Assembly (NCBI RefSeq): GCF_008831285.2 | Contig: NC_045149.1 | Location: 19,483,035 to 19,547,034 of the forward strand | DNA: 64,000 bases | Direction: 5' to 3' | DNA from: Nymphaea colorata | Lineage: Eukaryota; Streptophyta; Magnoliopsida; Nymphaeales; Nymphaeaceae | Shown here: positions 11,370 through 22,615 of the stretch, piece after piece | How positions within the stretch are numbered: position 1 is the stretch's first letter | How the letters are laid out: each line of letters starts with the position of its first letter | Notes under the pieces: generated by a model | Seen by the model: the letters and a program-made list of their open reading frames with translations, nothing else | Database searches by the model: none | What the model was told of the DNA's origin: nothing | Position numbers and translations under genes: made by a program

Positions 11370-12090
11370 AGCAGTAAATGTTACCTGTGAGAGCTGCATT
11401 CTTCTCACCATTTTCCTGTAATAAATGTGGATTTTTATGCATATTGCGCAAGTTTCAATGTCATTTTAATGAAGCCAAGCAACGTTGTCATCTTTCTAGA
11501 GCATGAGGGTCGGGACTACGTCGAGGTTTTGTTCTCACACGAAAGCCCCACTGTGTGGCTTTAACTTACTTGTTGGAAGGTTTCTCGCATAAGATCAAAG
11601 GGAACAGTATGTGTTTTTCCTAAAATCGCGAGCAACCTGAGCCGCTGATAAACGACCCATTTGGTCTCCGGTTGAAAACTCGAGCCATTGTCCACATGAA
11701 GGATTTACCTTTCTGGTGGTCTACTGGGCGCCGCACCCATCTTCGTTTCCTAGTCTGATCTTTGATGTTCTATCTTCTCTTTATTTGTCTTCCTTTGTCT
11801 TCCCGGCATCCTTGTTCCCACCAAATCTCTGCAGACGAGAGAGAGGGAGAGAGACAAAGTTCCTCTCCCGTTCTTGAAATCAGAGGTCTCCAATCTTTTG
11901 TTTGATTCAATTAACTTTGTGCTAAAACTGAATCATAGCGTTCTTCCTTTTTTCCTTCTATATTGCGGTTTCGTGTTCTTGATTTCAGGGATTTCGTGAA
12001 GTTGGTATCTCACAATCATGAGATTTTTCTAGGTTCCAACCGTATTTCAGGTGGATTCGAGTCAGAAGTCGTCCGGTGTTCGAGGTCGAG

Positions 12091-14978
12091 ATGCTTACCA
12101 GGGCTTGGAGATGGGCCCTAGGTCTATTTTTCATCATCCTTGTGGCAACTATTTGGATTGCCGCCAGCTACATCGTTCAATCCGTTGTCGATTCGGGCGT
12201 CTCTCCCTTTTTAATCACGTACATCTGCAATTCCCTCTTCATAATCTACATCCCCATCATCGAGATAGGGCGTTACTTGGAGCGCTCAATTGGAAAATCA
12301 GGATTTGGACATGGCGATGAGGAAAACCTCCACTCATCAGATTCAAAAGCTTCGGAGAAGACCATTCTATTGGATAAGAATTCTTCAAATTCGGGGGTTC
12401 ACGATAATTTGGCCAGATTGTCAGAGTCCAGCAGCGAGAAGGAACTGCCGGACGATGCGATCGAGTCGTTGATGGTCAAAGCTGAAGCCCAGGAACTTGA
12501 CAATGCGATCGAGTTGAAACCACTCGTAAAACCTCGCCTGAATCGCTGCGGGGTGGCAAAGATCAGCCTCTTGATTAGCCCATTTTGGTTTCTGGCTCAG
12601 CTGACTTTTAACATCTCTTTGAAGTATACCACCGTCACTGTAAGAAATTGTTTCAATACTTCCTTTCCTATTTCTTGTTGAAATTTTCAAAGTTAACACA
12701 TATTTGCTCATCATAGTTTGTTAATTTGGCGAAGTTTGTTCTCTGCAGTCGAACACAATCTTGAGCAGCGCTTCTAGTCTTTTTACTTTCTTGGTCGCTT
12801 TAGGATTCTTAGGAGAGGTCTTTACATGGGTGAAATTGTTCAGTGTTCTTCTTTGCATGGCTGGGACGGTGATTGTTAGTTTAGGTGATTCAGGCTCAGA
12901 GACTAGTGTTGCTACGAACCCGGTCCTTGGTGATCTTCTCGCGCTTTTGTCCTCAGCGTTCTATGCCATTTATATCACCTTGATACGGAAGAAGATCCCG
13001 GACGAAGATAAAGGAGAATTTCAGGTCAGCATGGCAGAGTTCCTTGGATATCTTGGGTTCTTCAATCTCTTGATTTTCTTTCCCGTAGCTCTTGTGTTGA
13101 ATTTCACTGGGTGGGAGCCCTTCCATGATCTCAGCCTGAAGCAGGTCGGCCTCATTGTTGGAAAAGGTCAGTACTTCAACCAAAGGCCGTTCTTAATACG
13201 CTAATGTTTTATCTCTCTTTCAGTCATGAAGCATGTGTAGGTGAAATTATGATGTAATATTTTTTTTTTTAATTTTTATAGGTGACTTGTTCTTCCCTTT
13301 TCTATATCACTTAAAAATATTGTTGTTTTTGCTCCTTTCCTGTGGCGCTTTAAACAGGATCATTAGGTACTACAGTTATGAACAGCATATGGCTTATTTG
13401 AAACTTTCTATCCCAAAAATTTGACAATATCTTTGTTTAAGATGGTTGGAAGCTTCAGCGAATCAGATCCAGTGCATCATTAGACATGTATCAACGAACA
13501 ATGAAACCATGAAAGATAATCTTTCACATGAAACAAGGCTTGTGTTTTTAAATTCAATATGATGTCTATAGTTATAATGTAATCTTGAGTTTTACTGGAC
13601 TGATTCTCCTTTAGTTCAATTTTAGCTGTGGTAAATATTAAAGTTAAACAAATGCATATTTTGGTTTACCTACGTGGAGACACACTAAAGGCTATCTGTA
13701 TACATTGTATTGAAGACTATTTTTTTTTTCAAACTACTTCATGTGGCCATGGCTGACACTCCTATGCAAAGATTTTAGATTACCAGTTCCAACATTTGTG
13801 AACCATCACTTTGCATCTTGTTCCCATGTTCGAAGATATCATTCTTAATGATATGACCTCTTCAATATAGAAGTCCTTGTTGCACTTTCTTGTCTTTATG
13901 TGCATAGTTAAAAAGATAAATTTGCAGCATCAAGTTGAGCTGTAATTATCAATATTTTTATCAATTTGCTGGCTTCAGTGAAAGATGGACAGCATGTATA
14001 AGTGGAGCATCAAAACGTGCTTTAATTGAAAATTTTGCCGAAGATCTAATTCTTTATACATCATTCGATTCTGAAAAATGAAAATCACAGATAACCCAGG
14101 CGTCGGTCGTCAAATTGCCCATTTGATTTATGAACCGACAATTTCTCTGGTTATGAACTAGGTGGCCTATGGGTTATTAACCTTGACTTTCCTACCCTTT
14201 CCATGCCTTTCAAGAATAATACGTCTCTTTATGTGTGCTTAAGAGTGTGTAAGAGTCGGTCCATGTGCAACGTGTTCATGCTTCATGCCTGTGCATTTTA
14301 TCTATGAGTTGCTCTTTTGTCTTCTTATCATATTTGAAAGATGATGTCGTGAACAAATAAAGATGCACCAAAAAGAAATAAGAAATTAGCCATTTTAGGA
14401 GTTCTGCCTTAAAGTGATGCCTCCGTGGTGAGCTGTGAAGCCTGTGATCAAATTAAATAATACAAAGATTTTGGAGGATTACAGATAACAAAAAGCACCT
14501 CATGCTGCATATACCATAAGCCCATTCTCACTGCAAAAGAAGGTTAAAACTTTAGGTGTTTTTGGGTGATTGCAAAACTTCATTTCTGGACTGCAACTTT
14601 TGCCCAAATAACATTTGATGTTTGTTAGCTAGCAATACTACCATATTATGCTGTTCCAACCCCATTCTGGACAAAAAACCTTTTTTTTTTTTTTTCAGAA
14701 AACAAGGAGAAAGGATTTCTTCAGAAGTCATTCCCGAATAGCAACGACTTGCATGTGTATTACTGAGGAACCAAGTCACACGGGTGCGCCAACTATGGTG
14801 GCGCACCCGCACCCGCACCCGCACCCGCATCTGTGCAGGTGCTGCCCGACACGGCGGAAATGAGTTTTGGTCGTTTTGAAAATGTTTTAGCTGAGTTTTC
14901 ATTGATATACCGATTCAAGGTAACCTTGATAAACAAAGATTAAGAATATTGACAAATAAAATTACTTATATAACAAAT

Positions 14979-15009
<31 letters not shown>

Positions 15010-16493
15010 GCTCTTGCCACAACCGTACCCAAATTTTTTTGGAACTTGCCGCATCCCGCACTGGTACCAGCACCCGCACCCATGTGACATAGCTGAGGAA
15101 CTGAGGAAGTCTCTCCTATCTCCCTCTTTTCGTGGTAAAGCTGATGGTTAGAAAGAAATGTCTGCCATTGCTATGTGAAATTTCTTGTTTTTCTAAAGCT
15201 GACAATAGGGTTTTTATTTATGTAGTTTTAGAAATTTAATGGCGCTTTGCAATTCCTTGTATTTTGAGGCCTAAGGGCCTTAGCTCAAAAAACAACAAGC
15301 ATTCCTCTTTATCGGAAATTTAAGAAGGAAAAAGGAAAGAGAAGAAAAGTTAGTAACCTTGTCATGACATATTTCTCATTGCTATTGTAGCAGACAAATC
15401 TTTATATTTGTCTTTGTAGACGTAACAAGTCTTTACAGGCATTGTTGTGAGCCCAAGAAGATCATTTTTTCATTATCCCCTAATGTCGAGGACTTGTTAG
15501 TTAACTTCTCTCTATCAGTCGCATGATGGATGACTTCTGTATCATTGGGTATCCGGCCTATATTTCACTTGCCAGTCTTTTTCATTCCTTAAAGATGCAT
15601 ATTCAGGTAACCTTATTATTGGCTTATTTCATATCGCTATTCTAGCAGACAAAACTCTATGTGACCCTATGTAAACCCAGGGAACCTGTGGCCCTGTGTT
15701 GTAACCCTCATTTAAGGACTTGCTAATTATTTTCTTTTTTAATACCAGTTTACTCGCATTGATGAATGACTTTTCCTGTATTATTGAGAATGTGATCTAT
15801 GTTTTACCTGCAATTGTTTCCGTTCCTTAGAAATATTACTGAGGGTGGTTGGTTCTGTGTACACTAGGTTGAAGTGTGTCCATTTATGGGCACTAGCTAT
15901 GTAGTTACACCATTTTCTGAACCTAAGATTCACCGATTATAGTTCATTGCTTTATGATCTGTTGTTATATAGTATATTATTTTCCTGTTACACAATGATT
16001 TTTCTTCTCATCCTTAGTGCATGGTTTTCTGGTACATGTTCCTCTGCATAATTAAAGAAAAGGAGGCGTTTTTTGAGCTCTTTAATCAACCCTTTGGAAC
16101 TAGTCTTTTGGAATTGAGAATATTAGTTCTTGTTGCTTGCTTCTGGAGACTGCAAAACGATATAATGGATATATAGACGTCTGATGTGCTGCTACCTTGT
16201 CATACTGTGCAGGTCTGCTGGATAACGTGCTAAGTGACTATTTATGGGCAAAAGCCGTTCTTTTGACCACTACAACTGTTGCAACTGCTGGCCTCACCAT
16301 TCAGGTTCCATTAGCAGCAGTAGTAGATTCATTAACAGGAAATGCTCCTCATCTTCTGGATTATATTGGAGGAGGAGCTATCATGTTCGGATTTGTTGGT
16401 ATCAATCTTCCTTCCAACATTTGTGGCACCTCCACTCCCACAGAACAAGAAAATGCTGAAACTGGTAATGCACAAGGCATCGATGTTAGTTAA
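12091..16493 (+). CDS. EamA-type membrane transporter (SLC35F/THI74-like), three exons
   Basis: Coding exons are 12091-12639, 12749-13166 and 16213-16493 (introns phase 0 and phase 1), giving 415 residues. The start is the first ATG after a likely 5'UTR acceptor (cgtatttcag, ending 12050). Exon 1 has membrane segments at residues 5-30 and 35-60, then an acidic Ser/Glu-rich loop of about 90 residues, then SPFWFLAQLTFNISLKYT. Exon 2 holds four more segments with SNTILSSASSLFTFLVALGF, LLCMAGTVIVSLGD and LLALLSSAFYAIYITLIRKK. Exon 3 begins GLLDNVLSDYLWAKAVLLT and ends in a hydrophilic tail. The two-half, roughly ten-helix layout and these motifs match the plant EamA/DMT proteins annotated as thiamine-repressible mitochondrial transport THI74-like or SLC35F5-like. 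Family members move nucleotide sugars or other metabolites; the substrate here is unknown. The 3-kb second intron contains repeats. Confidence 0.93.
14782..14828 (+). repeat. perfect 10-bp hairpin followed by (CACCCG)n
   Basis: GGGTGCGCCA (14782-14791), a 7-base loop, then TGGCGCACCC (14799-14808) form a perfect stem. The right arm runs into four CACCCG-type hexamers. Related cacccgcaccc words recur at 15067-15081. It lies in intron 2 of the EamA gene. Confidence 0.7.
14981..15009. repeat. TA dinucleotide microsatellite in EamA intron 2
   Basis: An uninterrupted TA run. Confidence 0.9.
15353..15834 (+). repeat. diverged tandem duplication, unit about 240 bp, in EamA intron 2
   Basis: Unit A (15353 to about 15600) and unit B (15607 to about 15834) both start gtaacctt. 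They share in order: a tattt/catatttc block with gctatt(g/c)tagcagacaaa, a (g/a)aggacttg(t/c)ta block, gatgaatgactt-like and attcctta(a/g)a(a/g)at-like ends. The copies differ at many sites, so the duplication is old. Confidence 0.6.
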
Positions 16494-18686
16494 CAACCTC
16501 TGTTGCATAATATATTTTTCACCCATTCTGCATGGTCATATATTTATCATGCATTTATCGCATGTGATCTTTGTTCTTTGATTGCTAGACGGATGCTGTC
16601 CATTTAGTGATGGCCAACGAACCCTGATTTTCAGGGCAGGAGTAGGATTCGGAAGTTTTATGTAGCCTTAAATTCTTAATTGTAAAGAATAATTATTTTT
16701 CATTGGTCAAGGAAAGATCGAGCAGGGGAATGTATACCAACAGAACGAATATGCAGATCTTACCTTCAGCTTCTTTTCTTCTCGTGAAAGAAATGGGAAA
16801 CTTTTACTCTATAAATGTGGGTATTTTCTTTTCCAAGTTTTCCTTTCTTTCCATCCGTAGCAGTGCACAGCTGTGGCGGTTCCTCGTCATAAGAACCAAC
16901 GTAAGGATGTGGGAGATTTCTTTGTTGGCCTATTCAGTGAACTGATCAAGAGTGGGTGGTGGTTGTTACTTCAACTGGGCAGCTGTTGCAATCCTGCAAG
17001 CCCTTGATCTCTTCTGGAAAATTCACGAAATCATGTATAATTCGTCATAAAACCATGTAACCGCGTATCTCATCATGCTACGGACATACAATTCTAGTTG
17101 TGCCATCATAAATCCTTAAAATTTAAAATTTCGTCAATGGTTCACAAAAAGAAATTGCAAAATTATTTTCGTAGATTTTCTGTTTTTCCCAAAAGAATAT
17201 GACTATCTGCCGCAAAAACCAAAATGGAAATTTTCAACGAGCTAAGTAAATATGCTTGTACTGCTTGCAAGTTCAAAATGTTTATTTTTCCGTGGCTAAC
17301 TTATTTTTGGTAATCAAGCATAGGGAAACAAATCGACTAACTCATCTATTCACTACGATGAGATGCTGGTGATTGCGTATCTTCTTGGTGATGTGGATGA
17401 TCCAAGATTCTCCTGGGAACGCCATTTCCATGTTTAGCGATCCAAATGTTTGCGCAACACCAAATGGCACTCCAAATGCTTCATTAGCTGAACATTCTAA
17501 TGGTTAATCTCCATTACTGATCACCATACCTCATGAACTTTCCAACTTTTCAGTAACTCATTTGTAATGTTGAAACTAAATTCATATTGGTGAATAATTT
17601 ATTGAACCAACTTCAAAGAACCCTTTATGAGGAGCAGGATGCGGATGGTCCAGTCTCTCACACACTGCATAAGAGCAGATGGAGGGACGCCGGAGGATTT
17701 CAGCCACTCAAGAAAAATTTGTAGAGAGGGCGCAATAAATTACAGGATCTTGCGTGTCCCGAGTCCTCAATAATGTCCTTGGCACGCATAAATAGGAGTT
17801 TCGACTTTCTGAACCTATCTGAAGAATGGCAACCAGTGCAGCAGAACAGAATCCGTTGGGTCCATCAGATCTTAAGAATCGATGGTTCAGATGAAGGTGC
17901 ACTGCGGGCACGGTAAGCGCGTGGCTCATTGCACCACTACCCTTGAATCAGTGCTCACAGTAAATAAAAATGGCCGTCCACTGGCCTTATCTAAGTACAA
18001 ACTCCTTTTGGTTGCTTTTTTCCTTCGCTGAAAGTTCGGATTTCGGGTTATGGCCTACCCCAGTAATCGAGGATCCAAATTTAAGTTCAGATCCAGTTTT
18101 ATGGTGAAATTTTCAAATGGTTATTTCTTGTTTTGAAGGTGTAAGTGCTCCCTAGTGCAATCTGGAAAAGAAAAGGATTATCCAAGTACTTTATATCTTT
18201 ATATTTTGAAAGATTTTCAATGCTTGGTAAGAATTCCCACCTCATACGATGTGCCCGTGGTGGGCTTTGTCAATATCTTATAGTATTGATAATTTGTTTT
18301 GTGACACATCAAAGTTGGCATTCAGACATTTCCTTTTTCTACTTTAAATGGCTTTTAATGAATCTAAATGAAACCAATGTTAAAATTTAGTTGGATGGTT
18401 ATTCATTGTTTTTTACGCTGGAACTTTTTCACTTGTACAAAGTAGAAAAAAAAATTTGTGGAAATGTTTTAAATTTAAAAATTTTTTCTTGATGCCGGGC
18501 GGTATTGACTTGTATGGACTCCTTAGCAAGGGCTATTTTGTCATTTTCTTAAAGGCTTTATGGCCTAGGTCTGTTTTCTTGGAATTGGGGCAGAGGTTTT
18601 ACAAGGAGGAAGTGGGTTGGAGAAGCAAGCATAAACCCTATAGGAAATATTGACGTGAATCAAGAACTAAAACCTAAAATTGCAGT

Positions 18687-18687
18687 A

Positions 18688-18727
<40 letters not shown>

Positions 18728-18738
18728 GTGTATATATA
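18687..18738. repeat. TA/TATG microsatellite
   Basis: A TA run with G interruptions (tatatgtatata). Confidence 0.9.
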
Positions 18739-19683
18739 AAGAAATTGGTAGATCTCAAACCACTTGACCAAATTTAAAAAATGATTAGCTTAATCTACGG
18801 TTCTCATGGACTTATTTTTGAGATCATTATCTATACAGTTAGATTAAAAAAAAAACACCTTATGATTTAAGCAGTCTGGTTTTTTAGACCTATATTCACT
18901 TTTGGATATAGGAATTGGAGAAATCAAATTCAAATATATATATATCGAATATCAAGAAACTAACGACTGAATGAGATTAGGAGAAAGGCTGCCTGAGACG
19001 ACTGGAAAGAAAAATTCAATAACCCCAAAATACTGCTGTTGCTGGTGCTAGCGTTTTGTCCCGGTGAACGGTAACTTACTTTTTATTCTGTCCTGCAGAA
19101 GGGCCTTTGCCTATTGTTAACCATGCAGCTTCTCTTATCCAAGGTGAAGATCTACCCTCATGTATGCTATATCCTCTAATAAATACCACGCCAACTCTTC
19201 AATAATGTAAACAGACAATTAAAGGTGTTGCTCGCATTTAAGAATCAAAACCAGCATGGGAATTCGCTGTTGAGCTGGAGTCATGTGCAGAAGCCCAAAT
19301 ATTAGCTTGTTCATCGTGGCATTGTTGGCCAAACTTTGTATCTTAAGACCAATATTAGGTTTAATCACAATATTCCAAACCCAATACTTACAAAAAAAAA
19401 AAATTAAGTGCAGAAATCTAATATGAAGAGAGGGGAATTTGGTTCTTGTATTACAGTGTGTGACTTTCTTGGGTTTCTTCCTTATTCTTCCCCCTAGCTA
19501 GAGAAAAAGTACCAGTACTGAGAAGGAGTAAAAGCAAGGGAGAATCATTGCGATGCGTTGAAGAGCCATGAATGCAAAGGAAGGGAGAAGAGGGAGGAGT
19601 AAATGAGACCACGCTGGCATGCTAGCTCAGACGCTGCTGCTTGGTTACCCACAGCGACGATTACAGATCATTACTCCCGAGGC

Positions 19684-19776
19684 AGACTTAAAGGAGGAGG
19701 ATGCAATAGAGAAGCCAAGGAGAAGGATGCAATAAAGAAGCCCAGACTTAAAGGAGGAGGATGCAATAGAGAAGCC
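19684..19776 (+). repeat. three tandem units of about 30 bp
   Basis: Units 1 (19684-19716) and 3 (19744-19776) are identical over 33 bases and read as RLKGGGCNREA in one frame. Unit 2 (19717-19743) is a diverged, shorter form. A CT run follows immediately. Confidence 0.75.
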
Positions 19777-20041
19777 TCTCTCTCTCTCTCTCTCTCTATC
19801 TAAAGACAACTTTCTGTCTTTCTCTCTCCCTCTCTGCGTCGTCGTCTATTCAAGAGTGGAGAGGAGAGTCCACATAAGGTCAACTGAATTGGATGAAGTT
19901 GAGTGACAGTTGAGTCTGCAGCGGGATTTATTGAAACAGTTTAAAGCCGATTCATCAGCGAACGTATATGCATTTATATCGTTTTGGCGGGCTCCCCTTC
20001 TTCTCTTGGATGCCCTCCAAAAAGATCTGTCTCAGAGCCTC

Positions 20042-20047
20042 TATAAA
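20042..20047 (+). promoter_or_regulatory. TATA box of the second glycine-rich protein gene
   Basis: TATAAA in ctataaag lies 119 bases upstream of the ATG at 20161. The ATG at 20049 would fall upstream of the expected transcription start and so outside the mRNA. Confidence 0.55.
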
Positions 20048-20160
20048 GATGAAGCAGAATTTAAGAGAAATCGTCGAGTTTATTATTTCTCGAAGTGTGG
20101 TTCTGGACTGTGAGGCCGGGAGTGAGAGAGCTGCTGATTTTGCTTTTTGCATTTGGGAAA

Positions 20161-21834
20161 ATGAAGAGTGTCGTTTGGTTGACAGTGGCGATGGTGGTGG
20201 TGCTGAGTGCTGGGGCTGAGGTTAGTCCGAGTCGGTATGATGAGGATGACAAGCACTTCTGGCATCATGGAGTCTTTGGCCGGCCGTTCAGGAAAAGGTT
20301 CGGGGGTGGCTTCGGTGGTGGTTTTGGTGGGGGAGGAGGCTTTGGTGGTGGTGTAGGTGGTGGGTTCGGTGGCGGCATTGGAGGTGGATTTGGTGGTGCC
20401 GGTGGATTCGGAGGTGGTGCTGGGGGCGGACTAGGCAGCGGCTTCGGTGGTGGAGGAGGACTTGGGGCAGGTGCAGGAGGTGGGCTTGGAGGTGGAATAA
20501 ACCATCTTGGTGGGATTGGTGGAGGCGCTGGTGGGGGCTTCGGTGGTGGTGGTGGTCTAGGCGGTGGAATAGGTCATGATGGTGGTCTCGGCGGTGGAAT
20601 AGGCCATGGTGGCAGTATTGGTGGTGGTGTTGGTGGAGGCTTTGGTGGCGGTGCAGGTGGTGGCATTGGAGCTGGTCTTGGTGGTGGGATAGGCCATGGT
20701 GGTGGGCTAGGAGGTGGTGCTGGTGGCGGGATAGGCCATGGTGGTGGTTTAGGAGGTGGTGCTGGTGGCGGGTTAGGAGGCGGTGTTGGTGGCGGGCTAG
20801 GAGGTGGTGTTGGTGGTGGCATGGGAGGCGGTGCTGGTGGTGGTCTAGGTGGAGGGCTAGGAGGTGGGGCTGGTGGAGGGTTAGGAGGCGGTGCTGGTGG
20901 AGGCTTAGGTGGTGGCATTGGAGGCGGTGCTGGTGGTGGTTTAGGTGGAGGGTTAGGAGGCGGTGCTGGTGGTGGTTTAGGTGGAGGGTTAGGAGGCGGT
21001 GCTGGTGGTGGTTTAGGTGGAGGTGTGGGAGGTGGTGCTGGTGGAGGGCTAGGAGGTGGGGCTGGTGGAGGGTTAGGAGGCGGTGTTGGGGGAGGCTTGG
21101 GTGGTGGCATAGGAGGTGGGGCTGGTGGAGGGCTAGGAGGCGGGGTCGGAGGTGGTGCTGGTGGCGGGCTCGGGAGTGGTGCTAGTGGTGCGCTAGGAGG
21201 CGGTGCCGGTGGAGGCTTAGGGGGCGGTGCTGGTGGTGGTTTAGGTGGAGGGATTGGAGGTGGAGCTGGTGGTGGTGTGGGTGGTGGGCTAGGAGGCCAT
21301 GCTGGTGGTGGTTTAGGTGGAGGAATGGGGGGTGGCGCTGGCGGTGGTTTAGGTGGCGGTGCTGGCGGTGGTCTTGGTGGTGGCGCCGGTGGAGGGATAG
21401 GAGGTGGTGTTGGTGGTGGTATAGGCGGAGGGATAGCTGGAAGTATTAGTGGTAGTATAAGTGGAGGGATAGGAGGCGGTGTAGGTGGAGGGGTAGGAGG
21501 AGGCGTTGCTGGTGGTATAGGTGGAGGGATTGGAGGTGGTATTGGCGGAGGTTTAGGTGGCGGTGCTGGTGGTGGTGCAGGCGGAGGGGTAGGAGGTGGT
21601 GGTGGCGGTGGGCTAGGTGGCAGTGCTGGCGGAGGGATGGGAGGTGGTGCGGGTGGGGGTGTGGGTAGTGGTTTGGGTGGTGGACTAAAGGGAGGAGCTG
21701 GTGGTGGAATAGGAGGAGGTGCAGGTAGTGGTTTAGGTGGCGGACTAGGAGGAGGTGCAGGTGGTGGTGTTGGTGGCGGTCTAGGAGGTGGTGCAGCTGG
21801 CGGACTGGGAGGTGGTGCTGGTGGTGGGTTTTGA
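20161..21834 (+). CDS. secreted glycine-rich protein (GRP), probably C-terminally shortened
   Basis: A single-exon gene encodes 557 residues. The ATG at 20161 is followed by a clean signal peptide (MKSVVWLTVAMVVVLSAGA) and a charged, aromatic linker (SRYDEDDKHFWHHGVFG, then RPFRKRF). This linker resembles the one in the gene at 8470 and in plant wall GRPs generally. The remaining 500 or so residues are GGG(L/V/I/A/F)GGG repeats, dominated by GGGAGGGLGGG units. There is no cysteine or tyrosine in the repeat part. It is probably a cell-wall structural protein. The stop TGA at 21832-21834 interrupts a glycine-rich frame that continues for 23 more codons and then in another frame to 21986. A GGA-to-TGA change would explain it, so the present end may be recent. 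Confidence 0.86.
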   Translation: MKSVVWLTVAMVVVLSAGAEVSPSRYDEDDKHFWHHGVFGRPFRKRFGGGFGGGFGGGGGFGGGVGGGFGGGIGGGFGGAGGFGGGAGGGLGSGFGGGGGLGAGAGGGLGGGINHLGGIGGGAGGGFGGGGGLGGGIGHDGGLGGGIGHGGSIGGGVGGGFGGGAGGGIGAGLGGGIGHGGGLGGGAGGGIGHGGGLGGGAGGGLGGGVGGGLGGGVGGGMGGGAGGGLGGGLGGGAGGGLGGGAGGGLGGGIGGGAGGGLGGGLGGGAGGGLGGGLGGGAGGGLGGGVGGGAGGGLGGGAGGGLGGGVGGGLGGGIGGGAGGGLGGGVGGGAGGGLGSGASGALGGGAGGGLGGGAGGGLGGGIGGGAGGGVGGGLGGHAGGGLGGGMGGGAGGGLGGGAGGGLGGGAGGGIGGGVGGGIGGGIAGSISGSISGGIGGGVGGGVGGGVAGGIGGGIGGGIGGGLGGGAGGGAGGGVGGGGGGGLGGSAGGGMGGGAGGGVGSGLGGGLKGGAGGGIGGGAGSGLGGGLGGGAGGGVGGGLGGGAAGGLGGGAGGGF

Positions 21835-21986
21835 GCAAGTGGGGGGCTTGGTGTCTTTGGTGGTGGCGGATTTGGAGGAAGCAGCAGCGGGAATGTTGGT
21901 GCAGTGCAGGTGGAGGAGGCAGTGTTGGCGCAGGAGGCGGTGGTGGTGGGTCGTTGAGCATGCCGCCAGAAAAACGTGTGATATGA
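21835..21986 (+). other. glycine-rich coding remnant beyond the GRP stop
   Basis: In frame with the gene the 23 codons after the stop read as glycine-rich (ASGGLGVFGGGGFGG, then Ser-rich). From about 21906 the glycine-rich reading shifts frame (AGGGGSVGAGGGGGS) and ends at a TGA at 21984-21986. This looks like lost C-terminal coding sequence or 3'UTR derived from it. Confidence 0.6.
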
Positions 21987-22256
21987 TCATCCTCTTAAGT
22001 TTGGTATGGAAAGAATGTTCAGTACCATTTTGGAACTTTTGAAAAAATAGTTTCTTTTGTTTATATATATATATATGTCTGCCTCTCATTATGCGGGAGA
22101 GATACTGAGTGAGGGACCAGAAGAGAGAACGCTAAAGGCACAAGTATTTAGGATCGTAAGAAAGAATGAAGCAGCCTGTATGTCGTTAAATTTGAGCCCT
22201 TACGGTCCAGAAAGAAGCGACAGAAGTGCTTATTACAGATAGAAAAATGGTAGGTA

Positions 22257-22615
22257 TCACTGGTCACAGCAGCAGATGACATCTGGTTCCGCGTGATAGC
22301 ATTTTCCTCCTGTGTAGCCATGGTTCTTGCAATCCTGGTCGCAGTCGGGAAATTGAGCGCAGAAGCCCAAGCAGTTCCCAGAAGGAACAACTCTCGCTTC
22401 TCTTGCTGCATCACTACCTGCACATACAAACCCTCTTAATCTGTTAATTCGATCTTATATATTCATACAGCCAAAACTGTCAATTTAATCTTACATATAC
22501 ATACATATACATATAAACTATTGCTGTACTTACCAAAGATGAAAAATGAAGAGCAGACAAGAACGAGTAGCAGAAAGCTCTTCAGGATCTTAGCAGAATG
22601 GAGATTGGAAGCCAT
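22257..22615 (-). CDS. defensin-like cysteine-rich secreted peptide, two exons
   Basis: On the minus strand exon 1 is 22615-22534 and exon 2 is 22417-22257, separated by a 116-base GT-AG intron in phase 1. The product is 80 residues. Residues 1-28 form a signal peptide (MASNLHSAKILKSFLLLVLV, then CSSFFIFG). The mature part has eight cysteines spaced C-x3-C-x5-C-x3-C-x9-C-x8-CCC, beginning CLGFCAQFPDCDQDC and ending CCCDQ. A signal-peptide exon plus a short Cys-rich exon is the standard layout of plant defensin-like (LCR/DEFL) genes. Members act in antimicrobial defence or in cell signalling; which applies here cannot be told. It converges with the glycine-rich gene to its left and is head to head with a sister gene at 24110. 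Confidence 0.85.

Larger units (their letters stand above)
16494..20041. other. spacer between the EamA and second GRP genes
   Basis: No gene is supported in these 3.5 kb. The left end is the 3'UTR of the EamA gene. A TA microsatellite lies at 18687-18738. A CT-rich stretch (19777-19830) precedes the next promoter. A 30-bp-type repeat lies at 19684-19776. Confidence 0.5.

Noticed and set aside
20574..21110. Pro-rich (PPPxPPP) open frame on the minus strand, also at 8922-9278 and 9726-10277
   Set aside because: These look like wall proline-rich proteins but are simple antisense readings of glycine repeats, without signal peptides.
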